Part shown: positions 34,839-44,684 of the stretch, in pieces | Layout: each line of letters begins with the position of its first letter | How positions within the stretch are numbered: the first letter of the stretch is position 1 | DNA from: a bacterium | GTDB taxonomy: Bacteria; SZUA-79; Acidulodesulfobacterales; Acidulodesulfobacteraceae | DNA length: 61,603 bases | Assembly (NCBI GenBank): GCA_021831025.1 | Contig: JAKBNN010000041.1 | Coordinates: 1 to 61,603 of the forward strand | Reading direction: 5' to 3' | Program-made: the position numbers and the translations under genes | The notes under the pieces: generated by a model | Seen by the model: the letters and a program-made list of their open reading frames with translations, nothing else | The model's database searches: none | What the model was told of the DNA's origin: nothing

Positions 34839-35900
34839 ATGGTAGATGATGTTTTAATAAAAAAGGCTGCAGAACTAAGCAATGAATCGAAAGAGTTATA
34901 TGAGCAAATACAAAAAGAAAGCTCAAAGGGCTTTAGCGAAGAGGCGAAAGCGCTTTTTAAAAGGTATAATTTAATTAAAAAAACCGCAGAACAAGCCGAT
35001 GAATATAATAAAATTACCCTCGATATAAAAGACCTCGATAAATTGGTTAAAGCCGAAACCAACGAAGCATTGCTTGAAATGGAGCTTGAAGAGATAAATT
35101 CCCTGAAAACTAAAGCGTCAAAAATAGCAAAAGATTTGCGGGACTTTTTTTACCCGAAAGAAAATATACAGGACAAAGATATTTTATTGGAAATAAGGGC
35201 TGCCACAGGCGGGGAAGAAGCTGCCCTTTTTGCGCTTGACCTCTTCAAAATGTATAACAAATATGCTTTAAATAAAAACTTTAAATTCGAAGTAATATCT
35301 TTGAGCGCTTCCTCTTCGGGAGGACTAAAAGAGGTAGTGGTATCGGTTAAGGGTGAAGGCGCATACCGCCTCTTAAGGAATGAAAGCGGCGTTCACAGGG
35401 TGCAGAGGATTCCCGCCACGGAAACTCAAGGGCGCGTTCATACATCTGCCGCCACCGTTGCCGTTATGCCGGAACCGGAAGAAGTTGACCTTAAAATAGA
35501 TGCCGAGGATTTACGGATAGATGTTTATCGTTCCTCGGGGCACGGCGGACAAAGCGTGAACACGACCGACTCGGCCGTCAGGGTTACCCACATCCCGACG
35601 GGTCTCGTCGTTACCTGCCAGGACGAAAAGTCCCAGCATAAAAACAAAGCAAAAGCTTTGAGGATACTCAGGTCAAGACTCCTGAGCAAAATGGAAGCGG
35701 ATAAAAAAAGTTTGGAGGCGCAAAGTAGAAAAAGTATGGTCGGGAGCGGGGACAGAAGCGAAAAGATAAGAACATATAACTTTCCGCAGGGCAGAATCAC
35801 CGACCACAGGGCAGGAATAACCATACATAAGTTAGCCTCTGTTATGGACGGCAATCTGGATGAACTTTTAATACCTTTGGCAAATTATTTTGAATCTTAA
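34839..35900 (+). CDS. prfA: Peptide chain release factor 1
   Basis: Recognises UAA and UAG stop codons and triggers peptide release. The codon-recognition motif PAT is in [15 protein letters not shown], which separates RF1 from RF2 (SPF). The catalytic GGQ is in [16 protein letters not shown] near residue 232, and the following [11 protein letters not shown] is typical. Length is 353 residues. GAGG lies upstream of the ATG. Its stop overlaps the TTG start of prmC, the enzyme that methylates the GGQ glutamine. Confidence 0.96.
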   Translation: MVDDVLIKKAAELSNESKELYEQIQKESSKGFSEEAKALFKRYNLIKKTAEQADEYNKITLDIKDLDKLVKAETNEALLEMELEEINSLKTKASKIAKDLRDFFYPKENIQDKDILLEIRAATGGEEAALFALDLFKMYNKYALNKNFKFEVISLSASSSGGLKEVVVSVKGEGAYRLLRNESGVHRVQRIPATETQGRVHTSAATVAVMPEPEEVDLKIDAEDLRIDVYRSSGHGGQSVNTTDSAVRVTHIPTGLVVTCQDEKSQHKNKAKALRILRSRLLSKMEADKKSLEAQSRKSMVGSGDRSEKIRTYNFPQGRITDHRAGITIHKLASVMDGNLDELLIPLANYFES

Positions 35901-36918
35901 AAATAGTTATAATTTTAATATAGACGACGATGCGGATAAAGATTTGTCGGTTTATAAATTAACCAAATGGGGCGAGTTTTGCCTTAAAAGTAAAAATATC
36001 GCAAATCCGTTTAACGAATCGGCCGTCATTATGGGGCATGTTCTCAAAAAACCTTTAGACGGGGTTATCACTTCCTACAATATTAAGCCGGCTAAAAATC
36101 ATATTAATTTATTTAAAAAACTGATTATAAGGAGGAGTTTGGGAGAGCCGTACGCTTACATCGCAAAGAAAAAGGAGTTTTATTCGACCCACTTTTTTGT
36201 CGATAAATCTGTTTTAATACCGAGACCGGATACGGAATGCTTGGTCGAAGAAACATTGAAAGAGATTGAAAGGCTTCAAAAAGACTTAAAAAGAAAAATA
36301 TCCGTAGTCGATTTGGGAACCGGATCCGGAGCCATAGCGATTTCTATTGCAAAGAATTCAAGTAATGTTATAATTTATGCTGCGGATAATAGCTTTAAAA
36401 GTTTAGAAGTAGCAAAAAGAAACATTATTTTTAACGGTGCCGAAGGTAAAGTCGTAGCGACATATTTTAATATGCTAAAACCCAATATTTGCTGGATTAA
36501 CGAGCCGCAGTCCGGCGAGGCCGCAGGTTCGCGGGAGCCTGCCCCGAAGACTAAGTTATCAGGTAACGCCTTATACGACTTCGATATAATCGTATCGAAC
36601 CCCCCTTACATCAAAACGGGGGAACTAAAAACCTTAGATGACGGTATTAAACTTTATGAGCCTTTAAAGGCATTAGACGGCGGCAAAGACGGGCTTAAGT
36701 TTTATAGAAAAATATTCGAATTAGCCGCCTTAGCCGAAAACCCCTTGTCTTCGGCGTCAAAAAAGAGGAAAAGTCTTATTTTGGAAATCGATTACAGGGA
36801 AAGGTCCGCCATAGAACATTTATATAATGAAAAATTTAAGGATATAATATTTAAGCAAATTGCTTTTATTAACGATTTAAGTAAAAAGGAAAGGGTGGTT
36901 AAAATATTATATGGATAA
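35890..36918 (+). CDS. prmC: Release factor glutamine methyltransferase
   Basis: Methylates the GGQ glutamine of release factors using SAM. An N-terminal helical domain ([20 protein letters not shown] ... VLIPRPDTE) precedes the SAM motif [16 protein letters not shown] and the catalytic motif NPPYI near residue 237. The only suitable start is TTG at 35890, overlapping prfA by 11 bases. Length is 342 residues, longer than the usual 280-290. Part of the excess is a Gly/Pro/Ser-rich insert (about 198-225) just before the NPPY strand. Lys/Ser-rich segments near the C-terminus account for more. Confidence 0.92.
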   Translation: MNLKNSYNFNIDDDADKDLSVYKLTKWGEFCLKSKNIANPFNESAVIMGHVLKKPLDGVITSYNIKPAKNHINLFKKLIIRRSLGEPYAYIAKKKEFYSTHFFVDKSVLIPRPDTECLVEETLKEIERLQKDLKRKISVVDLGTGSGAIAISIAKNSSNVIIYAADNSFKSLEVAKRNIIFNGAEGKVVATYFNMLKPNICWINEPQSGEAAGSREPAPKTKLSGNALYDFDIIVSNPPYIKTGELKTLDDGIKLYEPLKALDGGKDGLKFYRKIFELAALAENPLSSASKKRKSLILEIDYRERSAIEHLYNEKFKDIIFKQIAFINDLSKKERVVKILYG

Positions 36919-38239
36919 AATGATAATTGAGGGCGGTATTCCATTAATCGGAGAGGTGCAGGTAAGCGGTTCCAAAAACGCCGCGCTTCCCATAATCGCT
37001 TCTTCCATAATGTTTGACGACGCCGGCAACGAAATTTTTAATGTTCCTGACCTCGAAGATATCAAGACGATAAAAAAGCTTTTAATAAGCCTCGGCGCGG
37101 AAATTAAAGAATCCGGCGAAACGGATAAGGTTATCATAAATACCTCTAATATTAATAATTATGAAGCCCCTTATGACCTTGTCAAAACAATGAGGGCATC
37201 CGTACTGGTTTTAGGACCCCTTCTTGCAAAATATAAGAGGGCGCGGGTTTCTTTACCCGGCGGCTGCGCGATTGGAGCAAGACCCATAGATTTTCATTTA
37301 AATGCCCTTAAACTTTTGGGGGCTAATATCGTAGTAGATCACGGATATGTCGAAGCCTTTACGGAACAGCTTAGAGGCGCAACAATCAACTTCCCTATTC
37401 CATCCGTTACCGGAACGGAAAATGTTGTTATGGCGGCATCGCTTGCGGAAGGGACGACGGTGATAAACAATGCCGCAAGAGAACCTGAGATTGACGACCT
37501 GATTCTTGCGTTAAATACCGGCGGAGCCGACATAAAAAGAATAGAGCCGTCCGTGATTGTCGTAAATGGGGTTAAAAAATTAAATAAACTGAGCCACAGA
37601 GTTCTTCCCGACCGCATAGAAGCAGGAACATTTATGGTAGCTTCCGCCATAACAAGGGGAGATATTACCATAAAAGATATTAATATAGGTCATCTTAAGG
37701 CTGTTATCGATAAACTTTCGGAGGCAGGGGCAAAAATTGTTATAAATTCCCAGTCTTCTTTGAGGATAAAAGGGTCTAAGGTCATTAAAAGCGTCGATGT
37801 CGCAACCGCCCCTTATCCTGATTTTCCTACCGATATGCAGGCTCAAATGATGGCATTAATGACAATTTCCAGCGGGCTTTGCGTTATATCCGAAAATGTA
37901 TTCGAGAACAGATTTATGCATGTTGCCGAACTTATGCGCCTTGGCGCAAATGTAAAAGTTAGAAATAATTTTGCCATCGTAAAAGGCGTAAAAAGGCTTT
38001 CGGGGGCGGAAGTTATGGCTACGGATTTAAGAGCAAGCGCTTCGCTTGTTTTAGCAGGATTAGCCTCATTTGACGGTTATACGGCAGTTTCAAGAATTTA
38101 CCATTTAGACAGAGGCTACGAAAAAATGGAAAAGAAATTGGCAAATCTTGGAGCCGTAATATCCAGAGTAAGCGAAGCCGAATCTTCCAATATTAACGAA
38201 TTTGCAGAAAAAGATATAAATTATGGCAAGGGTATGTAA
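36911..38239 (+). CDS. murA: UDP-N-acetylglucosamine 1-carboxyvinyltransferase
   Basis: Adds enolpyruvate to UDP-GlcNAc, the first committed step of peptidoglycan synthesis. The N-terminus has VQVSGSKNAALPIIA. The active-site loop LPGGCAIGARPIDFHL has the cysteine (near residue 118) that fosfomycin alkylates, so the target is the sensitive form. RVLPDRIEAGTFMVA and TDLRASASLVLAGL are further family blocks. Length is 442 residues. It overlaps prmC by 8 bases and starts a run into the histidine genes. A second ATG lies three codons in. Confidence 0.96.
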   Translation: MDKMIIEGGIPLIGEVQVSGSKNAALPIIASSIMFDDAGNEIFNVPDLEDIKTIKKLLISLGAEIKESGETDKVIINTSNINNYEAPYDLVKTMRASVLVLGPLLAKYKRARVSLPGGCAIGARPIDFHLNALKLLGANIVVDHGYVEAFTEQLRGATINFPIPSVTGTENVVMAASLAEGTTVINNAAREPEIDDLILALNTGGADIKRIEPSVIVVNGVKKLNKLSHRVLPDRIEAGTFMVASAITRGDITIKDINIGHLKAVIDKLSEAGAKIVINSQSSLRIKGSKVIKSVDVATAPYPDFPTDMQAQMMALMTISSGLCVISENVFENRFMHVAELMRLGANVKVRNNFAIVKGVKRLSGAEVMATDLRASASLVLAGLASFDGYTAVSRIYHLDRGYEKMEKKLANLGAVISRVSEAESSNINEFAEKDINYGKGM

Positions 38240-38253
38240 TAGTAAGGCATAAA

Positions 38254-39093
38254 ATGGCTAATACGCAAAAAAAGATCAAAAAACTTAAAATCGCAATTCC
38301 AAAGGGTAGAGTTTTAAAGGACAGCCTTGACCTTTTAAGGAAATCAGGATTTATTCAACATCCCGATTACGATTACGATTCAAGAAGACTTATATTCGAT
38401 TACGAAGAAGACGACGTCAGTTTGTTAATAGTAAAGCCGTGGGATGTTCCTACATTCGTAGAATACGGGGCTGCCGACGCGGGCATTTCGGGAAAGGATG
38501 TTTTACTCGAAAAACCGAAAAATGTATATGAACCTTTAGATTTAAGAATAGGCAGGTGCAGGATTGTCGCTGCTGCCGGCGAGGATTTAATTAAACGCGG
38601 TCTGCCTCCCTCTGCCGCTTCCGTGGTAGCGGGTAACATTTTCACAGGGAATTCAATCATTAACGATGATATACATAATTGGGACGATATTCATATTACC
38701 AATATGAATGATAGTGACAAAAAATTATTTTTTTCAAAAATTAAAGATAATGTCAAAAAATTGTATCATTCAAAGGCAAATTTGCGGGTTGCGACAAAGT
38801 ATGTTCGCATAGCAAGGGATTTCTTTAATAAAAAAGGCGTTCCAAATGTTCAAATAATAAAGCTTTACGGTAATGTCGAGCTTGCGCCCGTCGCGGGTCT
38901 TTGCGATTTTATCGTCGATCTTGTTTCGACCGGCGAAACACTGAGGCAAAATAATCTGATGCCGATTGAAGATGTCGCCGTTGTTAGCTCAAGGCTTATA
39001 GTAAACAGGGCAAGCCTTAAAATTAACCCCGAAGGGATTGCATCCTTAATAGATAATTTAAAGCGGCAGGTTGAAAAAAATGCGGATATTTGA
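38254..39093 (+). CDS. hisG: ATP phosphoribosyltransferase, long HisG form
   Basis: Condenses ATP with PRPP, the first and feedback-regulated step of histidine synthesis. KIAIPKGRVLKDSLDLL opens the catalytic part, with GISGKDVLLE near residue 78. The PRPP signature lies in IIKLYGNVELAPVAGLCDFIVDLVSTGETLRQN. At 279 residues it lacks most of a separate C-terminal regulatory domain yet is longer than the short form, with an extra segment at residues 130-175 (FTGNSIINDDIHNWDD ... FFSKIKDN). No hisZ gene is visible. It overlaps hisD by 14 bases. Confidence 0.92.
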   Translation: MANTQKKIKKLKIAIPKGRVLKDSLDLLRKSGFIQHPDYDYDSRRLIFDYEEDDVSLLIVKPWDVPTFVEYGAADAGISGKDVLLEKPKNVYEPLDLRIGRCRIVAAAGEDLIKRGLPPSAASVVAGNIFTGNSIINDDIHNWDDIHITNMNDSDKKLFFSKIKDNVKKLYHSKANLRVATKYVRIARDFFNKKGVPNVQIIKLYGNVELAPVAGLCDFIVDLVSTGETLRQNNLMPIEDVAVVSSRLIVNRASLKINPEGIASLIDNLKRQVEKNADI

Positions 39094-40381
39094 TTCAAAA
39101 GGGGATGACTTTAAGGAATTTTTAAAAAAAAGAAGACTTAAACAGACAGGTTTTACAGATAAAATTCAGCAGGAACTCAAAGCCATCCGCTTGGATATTC
39201 TGGCTCAAGGCGACGAAGCATTGTCGTTTTATACGGAAAAATTCGATAAAATTAAGCTAAAATCCGCGGATTTTTTAGTTAAAAATAATGAAAGCAATAG
39301 AGCCCTTAATTCTGTTAATAAAGAAGAAAGAACCATAATAGAAAAAACAATCGAAAAGGTTTACGATTACCATTCAAAACAAAGATTGCAAACATGGTTA
39401 AATTGCGATGATTCTATTATTACGGGTCAATTAATATCGCCTTTAAACAGGGTCGGAGTTTATGTTCCCGGCGGTAAAGCAAGCTATCCTTCTTCCGTTA
39501 TAATGAATGCTATTCCTGCTAAAGCGGCAGGGGTAAAAGAAATTATAATGGTTACCCCTCCTACCGAAAAGTTAAACGATTATGTCATCGCCGCAGCCGT
39601 ATTATGCGGCATCAAGAAAATATACAGGGTTGGAGGTCCGCAGGCTATATTTGCGCTTGCTTACGGGACGAATACTATCCCTCAGGTTGACAAGATAGTC
39701 GGACCGGGCAATATATATGTCGCTACCGCCAAGAGAATGGTTTACGGCGATGTCGATATAGATATGATTGCGGGGCCGAGCGAGATTGCAATAATATGCG
39801 ATGAAGCAGCGGATCCAAAACTTGTCGCAATCGATATGATGAGCCAGGCAGAACACGACGAGATGGCGGTTTCAACCGTTATAAGCAGTTCGGCTAAACT
39901 TATTGAAGAAGTCAAGCATATTTTACCCGAACTGATTAAAAAAGAAGATAGAAAGGATATAATCGAAAAATCTATAAATTCTAATGCCTCTTTGGTGCTG
40001 ACAGGCGGGATAGACGAGTCCATAGAGCTTGCTAACGAGCTGGCGCCGGAACATTTAGAACTTTATATCGAAAATCCGTTCGAAAAGCTGTTTTTAATAA
40101 AAAATGCCGGAGCGGTGTTTTTAGGCGAAAATACTCCCGAAGCGATAGGCGATTATGTCGCCGGTCCAAGCCATGTTTTGCCTACGGGCGGCACGGCAAG
40201 ATTCTTTTCTCCTTTAGATACGCTATCTTTTCTCAAAAGAACAAGCGTTATTTCGTCAAGCCCGGATTTTTTATCGAAAAGCGCGGGCGATGTCAAATTC
40301 TTTTCCGATATCGAAGGACTAAGCGCCCATGGCGAATCGGTAAGTTTTCGCGTTAAAAAGGCAAAAAATAAAAAAAATTAA
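39080..40381 (+). CDS. hisD: Histidinol dehydrogenase
   Basis: Oxidises L-histidinol to histidine in two NAD+ steps with a zinc ion. Blocks seen are VGVYVPGGKASYPSSVIMNA, RVGGPQAIFALAYGT, DKIVGPGNIYVATAKR, the zinc/acid region AGPSEIAIICDEAADP ... SQAEHDEMA, ELAPEHLELY and GPSHVLPTGGTARF. The ATG at 39080 gives 433 residues; an upstream in-frame TTG adds only three. The gene overlaps hisG and is followed one base later by the ATG of the interrupted hisC. Confidence 0.96.
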   Translation: MRIFDSKGDDFKEFLKKRRLKQTGFTDKIQQELKAIRLDILAQGDEALSFYTEKFDKIKLKSADFLVKNNESNRALNSVNKEERTIIEKTIEKVYDYHSKQRLQTWLNCDDSIITGQLISPLNRVGVYVPGGKASYPSSVIMNAIPAKAAGVKEIIMVTPPTEKLNDYVIAAAVLCGIKKIYRVGGPQAIFALAYGTNTIPQVDKIVGPGNIYVATAKRMVYGDVDIDMIAGPSEIAIICDEAADPKLVAIDMMSQAEHDEMAVSTVISSSAKLIEEVKHILPELIKKEDRKDIIEKSINSNASLVLTGGIDESIELANELAPEHLELYIENPFEKLFLIKNAGAVFLGENTPEAIGDYVAGPSHVLPTGGTARFFSPLDTLSFLKRTSVISSSPDFLSKSAGDVKFFSDIEGLSAHGESVSFRVKKAKNKKN

Positions 40382-40382
40382 T

Positions 40383-41450
40383 ATGCCGCCCCTGAAAATA
40401 GAAAATTTTATTAAAAACAGCATTCTGGAGCTTAGCGCTTCGATATCGGAAAAGAATTAACCGCGCGGAGCCTTAAAACTTGACGCGAACGAATCCAATT
40501 ATACTTTGAGCAAAAAGATAAAGCAAAGATACGCAAATTTTATAAAAGATACGCTTATAAATCTTTATCCCGATTCAAGTTCGGGAAACCTTATCAAATT
40601 ACTCGAAGCATTTTATAATACGGCGGCTAAAAGTTTTATTTTCGGCAACGGTTCGGACGAACTTATCTCGATTATCCTGCTCAGCCTTAAAAAAGATGTT
40701 GTCGTAAACATTCCAACCCCGTCTTTTTCTATGTATGACATTATAGCAAGATACAATGATCTAAAGATTAATTATATAAAACTTGACGAAAAATGTTTCG
40801 ACCTGCCCAAAAATGCGGGTATTAATCAAAGCAGCGCCAATAATATATATTTTTTCAGTTATCCTAATAATCCTACCGGAAATCACTTTGACAGCGATAT
40901 TATAAAAGGTCTTTTGGAAAACAAAAATAATATTGTCGTGGTAGATGAGGCTTATATATATTTTTCAAACAAGGAATCTTTTATAAAATATATACCGGAA
41001 TACGATAACTTAATCGTTTTAAGGACCTTTTCCAAAATAGGGCTTGCAGGATTAAGGTTCGGAATGCTTTTTTCCGGCGGCAGGCTTATAAATGAATTTA
41101 ATAAAATAAAATTACCTTTTAATGTTAATTCTTTAACATTAAGTTCTATCGAATTTTTTTTAGATAATTTTAGCGAATTTGAGAAAAATATAAAGAAGAC
41201 GGTAAATCAAAGGGAGAAATTATACTCCGCATTAAAGAAAGTAGGTTTTATCTGCGCTTACCCATCCGATGCCAATTTTATTTTGATAAGACTTAAAGAC
41301 AATAAAATAAAAACCAGATTTAACCGGTTTCTTAAAGATAATAAAATAATCATAAGAAGTTTTACCGGCGGCATGGAGTTATTTTACAGGATAACCGTCG
41401 GCACGCCTGCCGAAAATAAAAAGCTAATCGATTATCTTAAGGGTTTTTAA
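40383..41450 (+). pseudogene. hisC: Histidinol-phosphate aminotransferase with an in-frame stop at codon 26
   Basis: HisC transaminates imidazole-acetol phosphate. From the ATG at 40383 the frame reads 25 codons, meets TAA at 40458-40460, then continues in the same frame with ALKLDANESNYT, the conserved HisC N-terminal motif. The remaining 314 codons from TTG 40506 carry GNGSDELIS, SYPNNPTGN, VVDEAYIYFS, the PLP lysine in RTFSKIGLAGLRFG and a C-terminal RITVGTPAENKKL. The TTG could restart translation but would drop the LDANES motif. This may be a single nonsense change or a sequencing error. The other his genes are intact except as noted, so some aminotransferase activity is probably retained or supplied elsewhere. 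Confidence 0.85.
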
Positions 41451-41478
41451 GAGCGTATTCATATTCCGAAACAATCCT

Positions 41479-42119
41479 TTATTCTTCGGATTGTATTTGT
41501 TTCATTATATCCGGTAGAAAATCCCTGAAAAGATTATAATTTAATAGTTCATAATCATTTTTAAAATAATTGGATTTAAGATTATTAAATCTACTCCCTG
41601 CATCTTTTAAAAGCCAATAGTTTCCATCAGTTATCCATGAAAATTTATAATTTAATTTATTTTGTTTGCTATAGTTTTGAATGTCCTCGATTAAATCGAC
41701 ATATTCCCCTTGATTTATCCCAATCTTAGTACCAGAAGTTGAATAAAAATTTGTTTCGATTAATAAAACAGGTTTTTTATTATAAATCAAGATGAAATCA
41801 AAAACTTTGTGTTTATCCTTGCCGTCTTTTCCGCATAATTTATAATCGTTTCATCATTGGAATTATTTAAAATGCTTATATCGAAACAAAAATGAATATA
41901 TTGAGTGTTTGTAAATCTGCTTAATTGAAAAAATTCTTCGAAAATATCAATAATTTTTGGGTTACTTTCCAAAATTTTCGTTAGTCTGTCTATATTGATA
42001 GATTCTTTAAGCAGGGAAAATTCTTCTTTATAATTTTCTATTTTAAAGTGGGGTATTTTATATTCGTTTTGAATAAATTCAAAAAAACTTATTTTTGAAG
42101 CAAAATCGGTATAATTCAT
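41479..42119 (-). pseudogene. Type II restriction endonuclease (possibly DpnII-like), frameshifted
   Basis: Two overlapping reverse frames, 42119-41787 (110 residues) and 41790-41479 (103 residues), appear to be one gene. The first has FEEFFQLSRFTNTQYIHF. The second, read upstream of its ATG in its own frame, begins LCGKDGKDKHKVFDFILIYNK and continues PVLLIETNFYSTSGTKIGI, resembling the D-(E/D)xK type catalytic core in DpnII/MboI-like enzymes. The join needs a -1 shift near 41820-41870. The ATG sits 11 bases past the methyltransferase stop. The break predicts an inactive enzyme unless it is a sequencing error. Family assignment is tentative. Confidence 0.6.
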
Positions 42120-42129
42120 TTTCGATTAT

Positions 42130-43530
42130 TCAAACTTTTTTATATATCACTATATATTTATGATTAATATTTAAATCTTCATTTATGTTATTCAGGTTGT
42201 TTAAATCTTTAATTTGGACGACGACAATTTCTTTTATTTTTAATTTTTTGTTTTTGTTAAAAAATTTTTCAACATAAACGGGGCTTGAATTTATTAAATG
42301 GTTATTTAATCTATCATCTTCGCATATTATTGCAAGAATCCCCTCGTTTTCTAAATAAGTATCAAAATCATCACTAGAACCTATGAAATGATTATCATAA
42401 AAATAAATTAAAAGATCGCTTATCTTTTTATTATTATTATAAATCAAGTAATTACCTTTGCTGTATCTTTTAATTAAGTTATTTAAAGTATTAGCAATCC
42501 AATCTTCTTTTTCAAAAATCCATACAGTGGTAGATTCTTGTTGAATATCATCTTTTTGAATAAAATTTATTTTTTGATATTCATCATATAAAATGTTTAC
42601 TGTCCCGCTTTTTTCATTATCAATTTCACCTTTTTTAGATTTTTCAAAAACCGCTAAATACTCATGAGCTAATAAAAGAAAATTAAATTTAATACTGTTT
42701 GTGTACCAAAAGCCGGTTGTTTTACAATTATGCTGTCTTTTTATAATTAATTCTTTTAATTTGAAACCTGCCTTTAAATATTTTTCGATTGTCCAAAATC
42801 CCAACGGAATTACATTTTTATTTTTTCTCATATCGCCTATTAAAATAGAGCAATATTTGTTATCTTTCAAAACTCTATAACTCTCCTTAGCGACCCTTTC
42901 TATTTCATCTAAAAAATCATTCACATCATAATTGGAAAGATCGTTATCATTATTATGGGTATAATTGACAATATTAGAATATGGCGGATGAGCGCAAATT
43001 AAATCAATCGAATTACCATTTATAGAATCTAAATTTCTTGCATCCCCAACTTTAAAATCGATTGCAGTTTTAAATAAATAACTAAAATTTATATTTTCTT
43101 TAGCTAATTTAATTGCATTTTCATTGATATCGATTCCGATAAAATTTCTATTCAATAATTTACATTCCACCGCTGTTGTTCCTGACCCGCAAAAATAATC
43201 TAAAACCAAATCCCATTCATTAGAATATTTTAATATTATATTCCTTGGAATATAAGGGGACCAATTTCCTCTATAATTACCGTTGTGGGTTGCCCAATTT
43301 CCTCTTGACTTAAAACTCCATACAGAATTTTGTTCTAATTGAAAATCTTTCGGAATAAGTTTTTTAATTGATTTAATATTGGAGGGGTTTGAAACATTGA
43401 TGCCTAAGCTTTTAGTAATTGATTTTTCGATAAATTTTAAATTGACATTATATTTATTGCCGATTTCTTTATCGGACAATCCTTTAATTTTATCTTCGAC
43501 TATATTTTTTTCTAAGCTTAAATCCGACAT
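42130..43530 (-). CDS. DNA methyltransferase (N4/N6 type) of a restriction-modification system
   Basis: A SAM-dependent DNA adenine or cytosine-N4 methylase. The SAM motif VLDYFCGSGTTAVECKLLNR is near residue 112 and the catalytic motif IV reads CAHPPYSNIVNYT near residue 183. An SVWSFKSRGNWATHNGNYRG block before the SAM motif is typical of type II enzymes with the I-then-IV order. The N-terminal 50 residues look like a helix-turn-helix (KGLSDKEIGNKYNVNLKFI). Length is 466 residues. It is more AT-rich than its neighbours and lies antisense in the his operon, so it is probably acquired. The target site is unknown. Confidence 0.85.
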   Translation of the reverse strand: MSDLSLEKNIVEDKIKGLSDKEIGNKYNVNLKFIEKSITKSLGINVSNPSNIKSIKKLIPKDFQLEQNSVWSFKSRGNWATHNGNYRGNWSPYIPRNIILKYSNEWDLVLDYFCGSGTTAVECKLLNRNFIGIDINENAIKLAKENINFSYLFKTAIDFKVGDARNLDSINGNSIDLICAHPPYSNIVNYTHNNDNDLSNYDVNDFLDEIERVAKESYRVLKDNKYCSILIGDMRKNKNVIPLGFWTIEKYLKAGFKLKELIIKRQHNCKTTGFWYTNSIKFNFLLLAHEYLAVFEKSKKGEIDNEKSGTVNILYDEYQKINFIQKDDIQQESTTVWIFEKEDWIANTLNNLIKRYSKGNYLIYNNNKKISDLLIYFYDNHFIGSSDDFDTYLENEGILAIICEDDRLNNHLINSSPVYVEKFFNKNKKLKIKEIVVVQIKDLNNLNNINEDLNINHKYIVIYKKV

Positions 43531-43694
43531 CGATATCAGTTCCTACAAATTGTTTCTGATAGAATAGCACAAAAGAAATTAATAATTCAATAAGATCTTT
43601 TTTTGCTTGACGCGCTAAAAATATTTAAGGATGAATATAATTAGGAGGGGGCTAACTTATTTAACCTTGATGCAATTTTGAATGTTTATTTATA

Positions 43695-43723
43695 TTCAAA
43701 TTTTTTTATTAATGGTGTATAAT
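43695..43723 (+). promoter_or_regulatory. Predicted promoter for hisB and downstream genes
   Basis: TTCAAA (43695-43700) and TATAAT (43718-43723) have a 17-base spacer, 27 bases before the hisB start at 43751. A promoter here would let the second half of the his operon be expressed despite the antisense restriction-modification island. The rest of the 43531-43750 spacer is AT-rich and empty. Confidence 0.45.
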
Positions 43724-43750
43724 TTTTATATCTTTTTGTATCATAAATAA

Positions 43751-44539
43751 ATGGAAAAATCTAAAGTGAAAAATAAGACTGCTAAAGTTAAAAAAGACAG
43801 CCCAAAAGGGCGCGAAGGTAATTTTTCGAGAAAAACGACAGAAACCGATATAAAGCTTTCGTTAAATCTTGACGGAAAAGGTATCTATGACATAGACACG
43901 GGCGTACCGTTTTTTAACCATATGCTCGAGCAATTTTCAAAACACTCCCGTTTTGATATGGCCATTAAGGCAAAGGGAGATATAGAGGTCGATCTCCATC
44001 ACCTTATAGAAGATACGGGAATTGTTATAGGTCGTGCGATAAAAAAACTTGCAGGCGATAAAAGTGGTATAAGAAGGTTTGGTTTTGCCTCAGTTCCCAT
44101 GGATGAAACGCTTATCCAAACATCGGTCGATTTTTGCGGCAGGTCTTTTTTCGTTTATAATCCAATTTCTTATAGTCAAATAATCATTTCTGGTGATAAT
44201 CCATTTCCCCCTATGAGTGCGGAAGAAATCCGGAAGGAACGAAGCGAAATTATATCTGTGCTTAATAGAAATAAGGATAATAAAGACATAATTAAAAGTC
44301 CGCTAATGCAAAGCATTATTGGCGAATCAACAGTTAAAAGTTTTTTTTATGATTATGTAAACATATTTTTTGAGGCTATTAGCAAGAATGCTTTAATAAC
44401 CTTACATATTAATATTATATACGGTAATAATAAGCACCATATGGTCGAGGCAATGTTCAAATCGGCAGGCATAGCCGTATCAGATGCTCTTAAAGTTGTG
44501 GGTGGTGATGGAATACCATCCACAAAGGGTAGTATTTAA
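43751..44539 (+). CDS. hisB: Imidazoleglycerol-phosphate dehydratase
   Basis: Dehydrates imidazole-glycerol phosphate with a Mn cluster. The metal motifs are DLHHLIEDTGIVIG near residue 80 and KHHMVEAMFKSAG near residue 238. GVPFFNHMLEQFSKHS is also present. The C-terminal KGSI is usual. Length is 262 residues against about 195 for the monofunctional enzyme. A Lys-rich N-terminal extension of some 25 residues and a 40-residue insert (NPFPPMSAEEIRKERSE ... SPLMQSIIGE) account for the excess. No phosphatase domain is fused. Confidence 0.93.
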   Translation: MEKSKVKNKTAKVKKDSPKGREGNFSRKTTETDIKLSLNLDGKGIYDIDTGVPFFNHMLEQFSKHSRFDMAIKAKGDIEVDLHHLIEDTGIVIGRAIKKLAGDKSGIRRFGFASVPMDETLIQTSVDFCGRSFFVYNPISYSQIIISGDNPFPPMSAEEIRKERSEIISVLNRNKDNKDIIKSPLMQSIIGESTVKSFFYDYVNIFFEAISKNALITLHINIIYGNNKHHMVEAMFKSAGIAVSDALKVVGGDGIPSTKGSI

Positions 44540-44684
44540 AGTTTTCCGATTTCCCGTCCTTGCCCAATACACTGCAAAGCCTGTTCTAAGCAAAGTACTT
44601 GGACAGGGAGATAGTTTAGGATAGGTTTAGCGTGGCGGGTTGGGACAATAATTTTATTAGTTTTTTTATATATTATATATAGAA

